Shown here piece by piece: positions 1 through 10,230 of a stretch of DNA of 28,062 nucleotides (positions are counted from its first letter, which is position 1; each line of letters begins with the position of its first letter). Origin of the DNA: Chromera velia (lineage: Eukaryota; Sar; Chromeraceae); contig JAHBMJ010001610.1 of NCBI GenBank assembly GCA_018398765.1, forward strand, positions 1-28,062. The letters are read 5' to 3'. The notes under the pieces were generated by a model, which was given only the letters and a program-made list of their open reading frames with translations, was not told the origin of the DNA and searched no databases. The position numbers were made by a program, and so were the translations under genes.

Positions 1-163
1 CCCCCCCCCCCCCTCTCATGTGTACGTGAGCCCTCCGCGCGCGTCTCTAACGTCTTCGATCCCATGACACGTACGCTCCTTCACCTTCAAGCGAGATCGA
101 ATGCAAGTTTGTACAGACTCCTGGTACGAACAAATGCATAAGATCTAGTCTAGTCTTGCCAAA

Positions 164-2303
164 ATGAAGCGACCTCAGTTTGGGCTCCTCTGCTTTCTTT
201 TCTGTAGCTGCTTGTGTGTAGCAGCGTCGGGCCCTGTCGCGGACTTGACGAAGGCACAAAAGGAAAGAGACGCGAGACCGTGGTCTTCTTCTAGGCCCTC
301 AGCGCTTTTGCATCGCCCTGGAACAGTTGTCCCCAAAACTTCAAGGACCGCTCTCCGACTTTCCGCAGGTGGCGCTGCAGGTCTGAAGATGTCAGCTCTA
401 ACGCAGGGCCTCATTCAAAGTGGCCTGGTGGCCTTGGTTAGTCTTTTCATGTGGCTGCCCTTTAAGTTCTTTGAAGGCGTCTCCTTTAATCTGTATCAAT
501 CTGGTTCTGCTCCCTGCAGGGAGCGAATAGTATCGGATACCTGATCACGCGCTTGACGGACACGCACAAAATCACCGATCTCGTTGGTCAGTCGCCATGT
601 TCTGCTCAGGAGTGCTTTGGCAGCGTGGGGGGAGAGAACGCCATTCACTTTCCGTCTCCGTTTTGCCGTCTCCTTTGTTTGACCGTGTCCCTCGATTTGC
701 TCCTGCTGCTGCTGCTGCAGGTACGGGCTCTTTTGTGGCGACTGCACTGGCGACACAATGGCGCACTGGCGTGTACACTCCGCGTGCTCTTCTGATGACA
801 GGTGCCATTTCTTTCTGGGGTACCCGCCTGGCTTCGTTTCTGTTCGCTCGGGTGCTGAAGCAAGGGGACGACGCCCGTCTCGGGGCCGTGTTCAAGAAGC
901 CGGGGGGCATGGAGGGATTCTGGACGATTCAAGCAGCCTGGGCCTGGATCTGTATGGTTCCCCACACACTCCTGCTTTACGGGGCCAAGTCCATGGCTGC
1001 AGGGTCTGCTGCGATGGCTTTGGGGCCTCTCGACGCAATTGCGGCGGTGGGCAGGGGGGAAGGATACTGCTTGCCTGTCACCAGTTGGCCTTGTTTTGTT
1101 CTTCTGATTCGACGTTCAAACTGATTGTTCAACAGGTCTTCCGTGCTCTCTTTCTTTCTCATTTTCTGACTGCATGACTTCGGATGGTGTATGATTGAGT
1201 CAGTATCGTGGTTGAAGAGAGATCGACATGCAGTCCGTTGGCTTCGCTTGACGTGACAGTCAATTTGCACGTGACTGCCTGCCTGCCTGCGTGCAGACGA
1301 TTATGATCGGAGGCATTGTGTTCGAGTCTGTAGCCGACTGGCAAAAGTGGAAACACAGATTTGACCCTAGCAAGAAGGGAACTTTTTGCAAGACAGGTAA
1401 GCGACCGATGGTCTGGGCATTTCGGTATAGACAGGAGGGGGAACGATGCAGGAGGAAAGAAATAAAAGAATGAAAAAGGGGGGGATCCAGAAGAAAGTCT
1501 AAGACAGAACCAGAATGGTAAGAGATTGGGTAAGGAGGTGCAGTTTTTTTTTTTTTTTAGAAGAGGCTGAGTGCGTGGAGGGCCGAGAGGGGGCAGGGGT
1601 GGAACGGCTGAGAAGAGAAGCCTACCTGGCTTGAGGATGGATCTCGTTCTGTTCTGGCTGTGTTTCTAGAAGTATTTATGAATATGCCCTCCTGAGTTTC
1701 CGTCGATAAGATTCGAGTCTTCTTTGATTTGACTCACCGAATGTGGCCTCGTCATTCCGTCCTTGGACTCCTCTTCGATCTTCGAAAGCCGGCTTTTCTT
1801 TCTTCCTGCTTTCCTTTCTCTCGTCTCATGCAGGTCTCTGGTCCCTCTGCCGACAGCCGAACTACTTCGGAGAGTGCATGCATTCATTTTCATACATGGT
1901 CCCTGAAGAATAATTCTGTATGAAAATGGATGCATGCACATGCAGGTCTCTGGTCCCTCTGCCGACAGCCGAACTACTTCGGAGAGCTTTGCACCTGGTG
2001 GGGCGGGTACTTCCTTGCCCTTCCGGGTCTCCTCGCGGGCCCCTGGGGATGGAAGGCGGTAGGTACGTCAGTGGGGGTGGGAGGGAGAACAAGAAAGAGA
2101 AGAGAACGTACAGCCACACGCACTCACGCACAGGTGACCGCATTGAGAACATCGCAAATGCCTTTCTTGACGAGAAAAAGAAATGGGCATGCTCCCTAGA
2201 CTGTGTTCGAATGATTGCAACTTGTGGAAGCGTCGGCATGCAGTTTTCTTCTCTTCTCTTCTCTTTCACGCGCATCCATAATCTAGGATGCGTGTCTGTA
2301 TGT

Positions 2304-2339
<36 letters not shown>

Positions 2340-2755
2340 GCACACGCATACACACACACACACACACAGACGCTCTAGACCAGCCGCTGTCTTTCGGATA
2401 TTTCCCTTTCTCTGTCTCCTGTCCCTTGGCTGTAGCGTAAGTGTTCATCTGCATAGAAGCACTCATTCTCCTTCCGCGTCTGCAAGCCTTCTCAATATCC
2501 TTCGGTCTGTATTTCTTTTTCTTCCTCCTTCTCTTCTTCATCTTCTGTTTCTTCTTGTTCTCGCAGGCTGCTCTGGGCGTTGTGTCCCCTCTGTGGATCC
2601 AGTTTTTGCTTCTGTTCGTTTCAGGCATTCCCTTGTCGGAGAAGGGCAACGAGAAGAAGTACGGGCAGATGGAGGAATACAAGCAGTACAAAAAGGACAC
2701 ACCGCTGCTCATCCCCAAAATTTCAAATGCCTTCAAGAGCAGCAAGCAGAGTTAG
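164..2755 (+). CDS. DUF1295 / steroid 5-alpha-reductase-like integral membrane protein with a secretory and transit-like leader (6 exons)
   Basis: Coding exons: 164-436, 520-586, 721-1046, 1297-1396, 1946-2058, 2567-2755. All phases close, giving about 355 aa ending at TAG 2753-2755. The family signature is split over exons 4-5: the segment VADWQKW is followed by a TG-LWSLCRQPNYFGE motif and WWGGYF, matching the conserved cofactor-side region of DUF1295 and related 5-alpha-reductase/ICMT-like enzymes. Several hydrophobic segments lie before it (GLVALGANSIGYLI, the exon 3 stretches) and one after it (PLWIQFLLLFVSGIPL). The N-terminus (residues 1-21, MKRPQFGLLCFLFCSC...) is a strong signal peptide. 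A Ser/Arg/Thr-rich, acid-poor stretch follows to about residue 75, which suggests a bipartite plastid leader; an ER location is the alternative. ATG 164 has AAA just before it. For exon 1 I chose donor TTG|gttagt (437) over GGC|gtctcc (479) because it joins into a family-like LVALG..SIGYLITRL helix. The substrate cannot be read from sequence. Exon 5 has a duplicated acceptor (see 1827-1986). Confidence 0.82.
1827..1986. mobile_element. Short inverted-repeat element E1 with 48-bp host duplication at the exon 5 acceptor
   Basis: Copy 1 (1827-1874) and copy 2 (1939-1986) are identical over 48 bp. They contain the branch-side CATGCAG acceptor plus the first 41 bases of exon 5 of the DUF1295 gene. 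The 64-bp insert (1875-1938) has 21-bp ends (1875-1895 and 1918-1938) that are inverted copies with one mismatch, each containing the TTTCATAC/GTATGAAA core. Use of copy 1 as the acceptor would run into element sequence and a stop codon. Copy 2 restores the conserved NYFGELCTWWG reading frame, so it is taken as the functional acceptor. Confidence 0.85.
2305..2369. repeat. (CA)n microsatellite, interrupted
   Basis: Alternating CA with a few CG and TA interruptions, inside intron 5 of the DUF1295 gene. Apparent ORFs across it on both strands are dipeptide-repeat artefacts. Confidence 0.95.
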
Positions 2756-2996
2756 AGCACTGGTGACGTTGTCTTCGTGAATGTCGCTATTGACGTTTGA
2801 TCGTCGGAGGCAGTTTGAATAAGAAGTGCAGTGACAGTCTGAGTAAGTCGATCTGGGTGTCAGCCACATGAAATGGAGTTGGTAATCGATTGTCAAAGTG
2901 AGCGGCCCATTCTTCAGTCAGGAAGGTTGAAATCTCTGCATGGACGGCGTTTTAGACCACTTGCGCCTGACACGGTGCGGCGTCAGATTTGTTTTC

Positions 2997-3002
2997 AATA
3001 AA
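2997..3002 (+). terminator. Possible polyadenylation signal AATAAA
   Basis: A canonical AATAAA lies about 240 bp past the stop codon of the DUF1295 gene, just before base composition changes to AT-rich. Whether this organism uses AATAAA is not known from the window. Confidence 0.35.
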
Positions 3003-3500
3003 GTTGAAACGTCATAGTGGTACCGTATATTACGGCGTATAATACCGTACAGAAAATTTGCTGCTAATCCTACTAGCACTTCATGTAGAGAAATAGCCAG
3101 ATTAAGCTAGATAAACAGTCTCAAGTTAACTCTTTGAGTAGATCAGCTTCAAACTTTAAAGGCCTTAAGCTTACTAATTAGGCGTCATAGTAGGTCTTAT
3201 AAGCAGTTAACTTTAAAACTGAAGTCACTGACAGTGATAAATTCCACCCAATTGACTGTTTGATAATGAGTTTATTATAAATCTAGTCAGAGAGTTAGTT
3301 TAATTTATCGTCTAATCTAGCGTCTATAATTTATCATGGTGATGAATTTATCATTTATCTAGTACATTAGTTTACTCCAGTTGAAAACTGTACCGTGGCA
3401 GACTATACGTCTATACAGATAGAGGTTTATATTCTAGGTTTATATTACTAGACCTACTACTAGACTTAATGATAGCTGATCGGTAGCCTGAATCTCAAAC
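3003..3500. other. AT-rich gene-free block
   Basis: Strongly AT-rich sequence with many short CTAG, TTAT and TAAT words. A small palindromic segment near 3021-3050 carries inverted TACCGTA/ TACGGT words. No ORF with coding character, no splice pattern and no RNA gene is visible. The composition contrasts sharply with the near-balanced exons on either side and resembles the blocks at 17290-17880 and 26130-26700. Confidence 0.7.
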
Positions 3501-4049
3501 AATTTCTATAAGCCTCAACGTGCATGCAATGGTAGTAAACATCGAACAAACCACCGGTACGGTCCGACTTGTTCGCTGTAGCTCCTGTGTGCATGAAGCC
3601 AGACCGCCGTCACCAGTGACTCATTCCGCTCATGCAATCAATCCCATCTGTCAGATTCATCAGCCAGTGACAGCCAACCATACCGTACTGCACGTATGTA
3701 CCGTACACGCGAAATCGGTGTCACGAAATCGATCGGATAATCAGATTTGTATTCAATGGATTCATGTTGCATCTCTCGACCATGCAAGCAGAACACATCC
3801 ATGCAGTCATTCGAATGCAATGAATTTGGTCACCGAGATTCAGCGACCATGCCGATCAGCTGAATCCTTTTTTGCGTTCCCCCAGAGAGTGCGATTGGGT
3901 GTGCGTGAACGAGGAAGGAGAATTTGCATGAGAAGCTTTCAACGACCAAATGAACACATGCACATCCACATGCGTACCTACCTCGTTCAAGACTCCATGA
4001 TGCATGCCTCACTTGCTCACTCGCCGATACGTCAACGAGGGCGCTCTGC

Positions 4050-4175
4050 TCTTCTGACACACCCACGTAGACCCAACAGCAAACAAGCAAACAAATCTTC
4101 TGACACACCCACGTAGACCCAACAGCAAACAAGCAGACACACCCACGTTGACCCAACAGCAAACAAGCAAGCAAG
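4050..4175. repeat. 46-bp tandem repeat, about 2.7 copies
   Basis: Units start at 4050 and 4096 and are near-identical over 46 bp (TCTTCTGACACACCCACGTA then GACCCAACAGCAAACAAGCA). A shortened third unit begins near 4133 with one substitution (ACGTAG to ACGTTG). The run ends in AAGC repeats. Confidence 0.85.
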
Positions 4176-4429
4176 CACCCAAAGGAAAACTTAAGCACAC
4201 TCCGAGGCAACATCAAAGTGAATCCGTCTCAATGAATTTCGCCTGTGAAAGAAATTCACCGAAGCAAGAAGGGGAAGAGCAGAATGGTCCCTCCAGTCGG
4301 TCGGTCAATCGGCCAGGCACGTTTTGATTCCATTCATTTAATGATCGAAAAACAGGCGAACATTCATTCGATCAGTCAGTCTGCTTGCATCCCTTCACTC
4401 GTTTACTCAACCACACAGCCAGACTCAAA

Positions 4430-4620
4430 GACAGAAAGAAAAGAGTAAAGAAAGAAAGAAAAAAGCAAAGAAAGAAAAGGGTAGAAATGAAGAAAGAGAA
4501 AGAGAAAGAGGAAGAGCAAGAGAGAAAGGAAGGAAGGGAAGGAAGGAAGGAAGAAAGAAAGATACCAAGACACCAAGGCACAACGAAAAGAAAGAAAAGC
4601 GGAAAGAAGGAAACATCAAG
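4430..4620. repeat. Polypurine tract (GAAA/GGAA-rich)
   Basis: About 190 bp almost entirely A and G on the plus strand, built from AAAG, AGAG and GGAA words, just downstream of the minus-strand NGTDW-repeat gene. It reads as a polypyrimidine run in that gene's sense. Low-complexity proteins predicted here are artefacts. Confidence 0.85.
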
Positions 4621-4844
4621 ACTCGCCAAGCCACCCAAACAATTCCTCGCTTGCTCTTCTTTTCTCTCCCAGTCCACACGCACGCAAACAACCGCACCCG
4701 AAAGAGTACAACGATCATTCCACCCAGACAGAACAGCGAAAGAGAAAGTGGCCACACAAGGGGCGAACCGACAACAGAGAGAGAAACGACTTGACTCAAA
4801 GGGACTGCATGGAAGGATGAGTGAAAGCAAAGCACTCAAATCAC

Positions 4845-5978
4845 TCAATGACATCCAACCGGAATGGCTGCACACTTCACCTCCAATTGTTTGTACCTCT
4901 TCTCGGCACTCACACACCCAGCAGAAGCACTCCCGGAAACCCGCAGATTCCCCAACGGCCCCCTGCCCACATTCCCAGAGGCCGTACCAAAGCACAAACG
5001 CCGGTAGTCAGAGTAGGCGCTGTTCTTCTCTCTGCAAGCTGCCACGTACTGATTGCACCCAACCCCACCAGAAACCACCTGCGTGTTCAACAGACGGCGC
5101 TCATCATCATCATCCTCCTCCTCTTCCTCTCCATACTCATCAGAGTCTCCATACTCATCTCCTTCTTCGCCCTCAAACTGAAGGAGCCTGTGGGCAGAAT
5201 CGCTCCCAGTCTCCTTGTCCTTCTGCGAACCTCCGAAGAGAGACTGGAGAAACGCGCCGGCACCGTCAGAGAATTTCTTCCCCTCAGCGCTGGCATCACT
5301 GACAATCTTCTGCCAGTCTGTGCCATTGGTGAACTTTTTCACCGCATCGCTGTTCACAAACTTCTGCCAGTCTGTGCCATTGGTGAACTTTTTGAACTCT
5401 GGGCTGTTGACGAACTTTTGCCAGTCGGTGCCGTTGGCGAATTTCTTGAACTCATCGCTTTTCGCGAACTTCTCCCAGTCTGTACCGTTGGTGAGCTTCT
5501 CAAACTTGGCAGCGACGGCCTTCGCAGCGGCCTGGGGGTCCTTCGCGTCGTCCTTGGAGGTTTCGGACGAGGAGGCGGAGTTGCCGTCTCCGTCTCCTGA
5601 GGCTCCAAGGAGACGGCCCCCAAAGAGACCTCCTACAAAGGAAGAGGCGTCACGGAATGCGTTGCCAACAGCCTGACTGGCCTTGGTGGCACCCTCCTTC
5701 GCAGAGTCTGCCACCTTCTTTCCTGCGTCGGAGGCATCGGAAGAGGCGGAGAGAAGGCGACTTCCCTTCTTCTCCTTCTGGTTGCCCGAAAAGAGATTCT
5801 CCCAGAACTGGGCAGTTCTGTTGCCGAACTTCTCAAAGTCTTCACTGATCTGCTGCCCAACGGACTTGGCATCTTTCTCAACAGTTGCTTCGATGTGAGA
5901 GCGGGTATTGTTGGCAGTTGCCGCCTCTGACAGCCCACAGGCGGAAAGTCCGAGAAGGAAGAGGATTTGAAGCTTCAT
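4845..5978 (-). CDS. Secreted modular protein with NGTDW repeats, RLL motifs and a cysteine-rich tail (377 aa, single exon)
   Basis: The start is ATG at 5978-5976; the frame stays open a little further upstream, but without another ATG. It encodes a clear signal peptide, MKLQILFLLGLSACGLSEA, with likely cleavage after residue 19. Residues 164-222 hold four NGTDW(E/Q)K units at an exact 18-residue spacing (164, 182, 200, 218), each an N-glycosylation sequon. RLL motifs fall at about 74-76, 122-124, 264-266 and 295-297. Three of them follow an LF(S/G)G motif by 2 to about 15 residues. Residues 270-293 are very acidic (Glu/Asp/Tyr/Gly). The last 70 residues contain six cysteines. I do not recognise a known family; the layout suggests an extracellular or vesicle-targeted glycoprotein that may be cut at RLL sites. 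It is the only intronless gene in the window and is divergent from the C2-domain gene. Stop TGA is at 4847-4845. Confidence 0.85.
   Translation of the reverse strand: MKLQILFLLGLSACGLSEAATANNTRSHIEATVEKDAKSVGQQISEDFEKFGNRTAQFWENLFSGNQKEKKGSRLLSASSDASDAGKKVADSAKEGATKASQAVGNAFRDASSFVGGLFGGRLLGASGDGDGNSASSSETSKDDAKDPQAAAKAVAAKFEKLTNGTDWEKFAKSDEFKKFANGTDWQKFVNSPEFKKFTNGTDWQKFVNSDAVKKFTNGTDWQKIVSDASAEGKKFSDGAGAFLQSLFGGSQKDKETGSDSAHRLLQFEGEEGDEYGDSDEYGEEEEEDDDDERRLLNTQVVSGGVGCNQYVAACREKNSAYSDYRRLCFGTASGNVGRGPLGNLRVSGSASAGCVSAEKRYKQLEVKCAAIPVGCH
5307..5515 (-). repeat. 54-bp in-frame tandem repeat encoding the NGTDW units
   Basis: Repeat units begin at 5307, 5361, 5415 and 5469, exactly 54 bp apart, on the plus-strand reading (CTTCTGCCAGTCTGTGCCAT and close variants). 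The two units at the 3' end of the gene are most alike; those nearer the start are more diverged. Confidence 0.9.
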
Positions 5979-6637
5979 GGTTATGTTGGGACAATTCAAA
6001 AGATTCAGCGATCACGTACGTCACAATCAGGAAGCTCACAGAGGCGTGTAAGAGAGCTATGAACAATCAGAATCACAAGGGTGATGAGTCTGCAAACGAT
6101 GCGATTTGACAGCTTTGGCATTGGAATCTGCACAAGTTTACATGGGAGGAGAACAGCGGCTGGAAGGCTGCAAAGAAGTCTTTTTTGAAGTCTTTGCATG
6201 CACCCTCCAATTTCTTTCGCGCGATGCCTCAAAAAGAAATTCGCGTGGAGGACTTGCGCGGGCGGCGGGCGGGGCTCACCTATACCCGCGGCCGGCTAGC
6301 TCAGTGCACAGCTAGCCGGGCCCCGGGCCGAGACCCGCGGCCCGGCCGGCGCGCCGCCGCGCGTTGAGCTAGGTCGGCTGCACAAAGCAAACCTTCGATC
6401 GCCGTGAATTAATGCGTGATACGTCGGAAGATGCCCCGACGCTTTCCTATTCAATGTTAGCGCTGTCCTTGAGTGCATGAACATTTTTTCTGCATAAGCA
6501 AGTGGGTATTCTTCAAGCTGAGCCGACGAGAGGATCGTCAGTGTGTCCAAAGTGGTGGAACCATCTAGCCGGTGTAGTTGCTCGAGCAAGTGTTGCTCAG
6601 TAGGAAGGCAAGTGTCTGACCTTCGAAGGAGAATCCA
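5979..6637. promoter_or_regulatory. Shared upstream region of two divergent genes
   Basis: 659 bp separates the start codons of the minus-strand NGTDW gene (5978) and the plus-strand C2-domain gene (6638), so both promoters should lie here. No TATA box stands out. The only conspicuous structure is the GC-rich hairpin cluster at 6252-6365. No coding segment is supported, although an upstream non-coding exon of the C2 gene cannot be excluded. Confidence 0.5.
6252..6365. repeat. GC-rich hairpin cluster
   Basis: A stretch of roughly 110 bp, mostly G and C, in a region of balanced composition. It contains a perfect 10-bp stem (6292-6301 with 6310-6319, CCGGCTAGCT / AGCTAGCCGG, 8-nt loop) followed by a second stem (6324-6330 with 6338-6344, CGGGCCG / CGGCCCG), then GGCCGGCGCGCC-type sequence. 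Confidence 0.85.
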
Positions 6638-9600
6638 ATGGCCTGGTCAGTCAGTCCCTTTCCCTCCCTGCTCGCTTGAAATCTTTGTGCATCCAAAGAA
6701 ATTCTCCTTTGCCTTTGTCTGTGTGCAGCTGCACGAGTCGAGATGCAGCCAGCCTCCAGCTGGAGAAGGACAGACAGGACATGATTCGCAGGAGGGACTT
6801 GGCCCTCTCCAACAAGCCAACAATCCAGAAAGTATCCCACGGGGGTATTCTGAAGAATAACGAACAGAAGGAGGAGGACGTGCCCCTCATTGTCAACGCC
6901 AGAATGCAGAACAAGCGTCCTTCCATGCGCTCTGTCCCTGAGACAGGCGACGTGGACGATGATTCGGATGACGAACAGGAGGACGCCGGAGGAAAGATAA
7001 AAGAAACACGTCAGTGTGTGACGACATGAGAGAGACATACGCCTATCTCATCACCCGGCAGCCGTCTACGTTTCAGAGCTGTCATCAAGCACACGGTATG
7101 GCTCCACCTGGTTCGGCAGGAGAGCAGACACATTCTGCGAACTGCCAACTCTACGCTCTCCTCGATCCTTCCTCTTCGCTGTCCCTTTCTCTGCTGTTTA
7201 GAGTCGGTAGACGCACACTTGCCAGGGAACGCACATTTCAGCTGCTTCCTCCTCAACAGCACATGATCTTGTCCGGGTAGCTGTAGACTGACCACCCCCG
7301 GAGTTCGTCTGTTCCAAGAACCCTGCTCAGGGCGTCGACATTTTTTCTCTCACACTCGCACGTACAGATGTACACTTATACACACATACGTACACACGCA
7401 GGTGAACGTGTCTATACCTGCCTCTCCCCTTGCAAGCAATCAACCGCCCCCCCCCGTTGCATGCAGCTCTTGTGTATCACTCTGCTCGGGACATCGTCCG
7501 TGTGGCCTCCGGCTGCCGTCTACCCTGGATGGAGGAGGCAGAGCGAGAGAAGGAGGAAGAGGAGATCAAGGAAACCCGAAAACTGCAGCCTAGAAAAAGC
7601 GTGGTGGACATCCGAAAGGAGAGGGAGGAGATGCAGAAGGACAAGGTTGGTAGGCAGTCTCTGCTTGAGAGCGGAAACTTGAGAGAGAAATAGGGGAAGG
7701 CAACAAAGAAGTAGGTGCCTGAATGGATCACTGAGAGGGCAAATAAATGACTAGATGAGTGAGTGACGTCATGAGAGAGTCAGTCTGCGCCTCCGAGACG
7801 TTGTTGGTCTCCAACCGAATCCGAGTAGGAAACTCTGTGTGTGCGTGTTATCTGAAGTGCGTATCTGCATGAGTGCATGTGTTCACGCAAGATCGATCGA
7901 TCGATGGTCCTCTAACACACACATAGATTGATGGCATCTCTGGTCCTGCCTGAGTATATTCAGAATTCCCCTTCTCTCCTCTGTCTCCTGTTTCCATCCC
8001 CCCCCAGCGCGAGGAGGCGAAGGACTTCATTCTCTCCACAGTCCGCTACCTGAAGAAGAAGCCGACAGAGGCGGACCTCAAGAGGACGGACGTGGAGCTC
8101 GGCAATAGGGATCCTTTCTCGAGGGCCCACTGCATTCTGGAGCCCCAAAGAGCTCTGGAAAGAAATGTGAGTGATCGAGTGGAAGAACGAAGGGGGAAAG
8201 ATACAGAAGGAATAGAAGAGGCCTAAACATGACTGTCGTGTCCGTCGAAGTTTTTTCCTGCTTTTTTACTCGACCGAGGGACTCCGGCGTTGCATGTATC
8301 TCATCTCCCACTGAATGTGTCGTTCTCCGTTTGTCCCTCTGCATACATTCGTCTCTCTTTTTAATGCCCTGTTTGTGCAGGAAGGCTTTGCTGTGCTGAA
8401 ACTGCTGATCGTTGGCGCTCGGAACCTGAAAACCGCAGAGTACCAAAAGCATCCGGGGATCTCCAGAACACCTGACCCGTTCTGTCAGTCAGTCTCTTTG
8501 TCTGCCTGTCTGTCCATCAGTCTCGGGAATATGACAGAGAGCAAAACGAGATGGAGGCGTTCGACATGCAGAGGCTGTTTCTGCCGAGATAGTCGAAATG
8601 GGAGAAAGGAAGAGGAACCAAGGCGCTGAACGCGGTTCAGTCAGAGTCCCATCTCACCCCCCCCCCCTCTTTCTCTCTGTATGCATGTGTAATGTCCGTG
8701 CCCTCTCCTCTCTCCGTCCCTCCGTCCTTCCCTCTCCCTCTGTCCGCAGTCAAGGCTTCGCTGAACGGTGTCGTCTTCTTCCGCTCTGCCGTGTACGAGC
8801 AGCAGTCAGAGCCGAGATTCGACCAGGAAATTCACATGCAGGTAGGGGGGTTAACTAAGCTCCTCATGCAGGCACATTGACAGACAGACCCTCTGTCGCG
8901 TACTTAGAAGGATGGCTGCATGGGAACGGCATGTGTCTCTTCCCTTCCCTTTCTCTCGAGGTACTGGTGACTCTGTCGCTAGATCTTTTTATCTGTCATG
9001 CCTTCTTTCTTTCTTTCTTTCTTTCTTTTGTGCGAGTACCTGTGTTTGTGTTAATATCTGTCTGCCTGTCTTTCCGTCTGTCTGGTGCAGATCATCCAAC
9101 CGCAAAGCACAGTCCGTGTGGTGTTCTTCGACAGGGTCGGTCGGTCGGTCGGTCAGACTGTTGTTTGGTTGGTGGGTTGACTGAGGCAGTCAGAGAGCTA
9201 ATCAACCAGCCGACTCAAATCGCCGAACGAGAGTGATCGTCAATGTGGATGGCACAGGAAATGTGGCCCAAGGAGGGCTGACCATCTACCTCGAAGATGG
9301 TCATTGAATGCAGCAGAGCAGGACACCCTTCTCCCTTTGTGTCTCTGCCTTCTCGGTTCCTGCTACATGAGAAAGTGAGCACACACACACACACACACAC
9401 GAACGTTCACACAAATACAAAATCACAGATAAACACATGCAGAGAGACAGAAAGAGAAAAAGACGAATTTTGCTTCCTGGTGTCTCCTCTTCTGTCTTTG
9501 CTCTCCTTCCTTGTTCGAATGTAACCTCGTTTCTCCAGTCTGTGTGACCAACTCACGTACTAGAAAAAAGAAAGACACCTAGCTCCTTCGACACCTCTCC

Positions 9601-10195
9601 CCCCCCCCATGTGCAGGACAGCGAAGTCCTCCAAGGAGACGACGAGCTGGGCTTTGTGGAAATTCCCGTCGAGACTCTGCAGGCAGAGAAGGTCGAAAAG
9701 ATGTGGTTAGTTAGTTGATTCAAGGAGAACAGAGAGTAGATTGTGTCAGTTTCGGGGCCGTTTAGATTGAAGCAAAACATCTATCTGGCTGTCGAGAAGA
9801 AGAAGAAGAAGACTCAAAACGAGAAAAATGAAAATTCTGCTCTTCTCAGCTCTTGTGCGAGGGGTGCTACCACCATAAGTAGCCGCAACTCATCCGGACG
9901 TTGCGCGCATGATGAATGAAGAAGTAAAGCCAGGAGCGACTGACTAAATCTCCCTCTCCATTCTTTCCCCCCCCCCGTTCCTGCCTGCCCGCAGGCTTCC
10001 CCTCTCTCCCCCCCAGTCCACTCTTCTCTGCCCTGAAGAGGAGGCTCAGGCCAAACTCAACTCGCAGGTGAGCTTCGGATGCACATGCAAACCACAATGC
10101 CTCCCTCCCTCTCTTCGTTTTGTCCGTTTGACTCTCTGCTTCTTTCTCGATCTATTAATCTCGTCGTCTATCTGCTGGAAATTCCGACCCCTTCC

Positions 10196-10230
<35 letters not shown>

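Larger units (their letters stand above)
3501..4844. other. Intergenic region with tandem repeats and a polypurine tract; no gene supported
   Basis: This lies between the 3' ends of the convergent DUF1295 gene and the minus-strand NGTDW-repeat gene. Long ORFs here (for example plus strand 3520-4116) have biased, repeat-driven compositions and no recognisable domain. The region holds a 46-bp tandem repeat (about 4050-4175) and a purine-rich run (about 4430-4620). Part of 4600-4844 is probably the 3' UTR of the minus-strand gene. Confidence 0.6.

Noticed and set aside
1862-2745. Frames rich in His-Thr or Cys-Val across the CA repeat
   Set aside because: Dinucleotide-repeat artefacts inside an intron.
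3520-4116. 198-codon open frame on the plus strand
   Set aside because: No domain, biased His/Ser/Arg composition, overlaps the 46-bp tandem repeat and has no splice or signal context.
4372-4995. Hydrophobic Phe/Ser/Leu-rich frames on the minus strand
   Set aside because: They are translations of the polypyrimidine complement of the purine tract.
5976-5999. Start of the NGTDW gene at 5999
   Set aside because: That position is TTG, not ATG; the first ATG, at 5978, begins a clean signal peptide.
6290-6320. tRNA-like segment GGCTAGCTCAGTGCACAGC
   Set aside because: It resembles a D-arm, but no acceptor, anticodon or T arm (GTTCGA-type) follows; the sequence is better explained as a perfect 10-bp hairpin.
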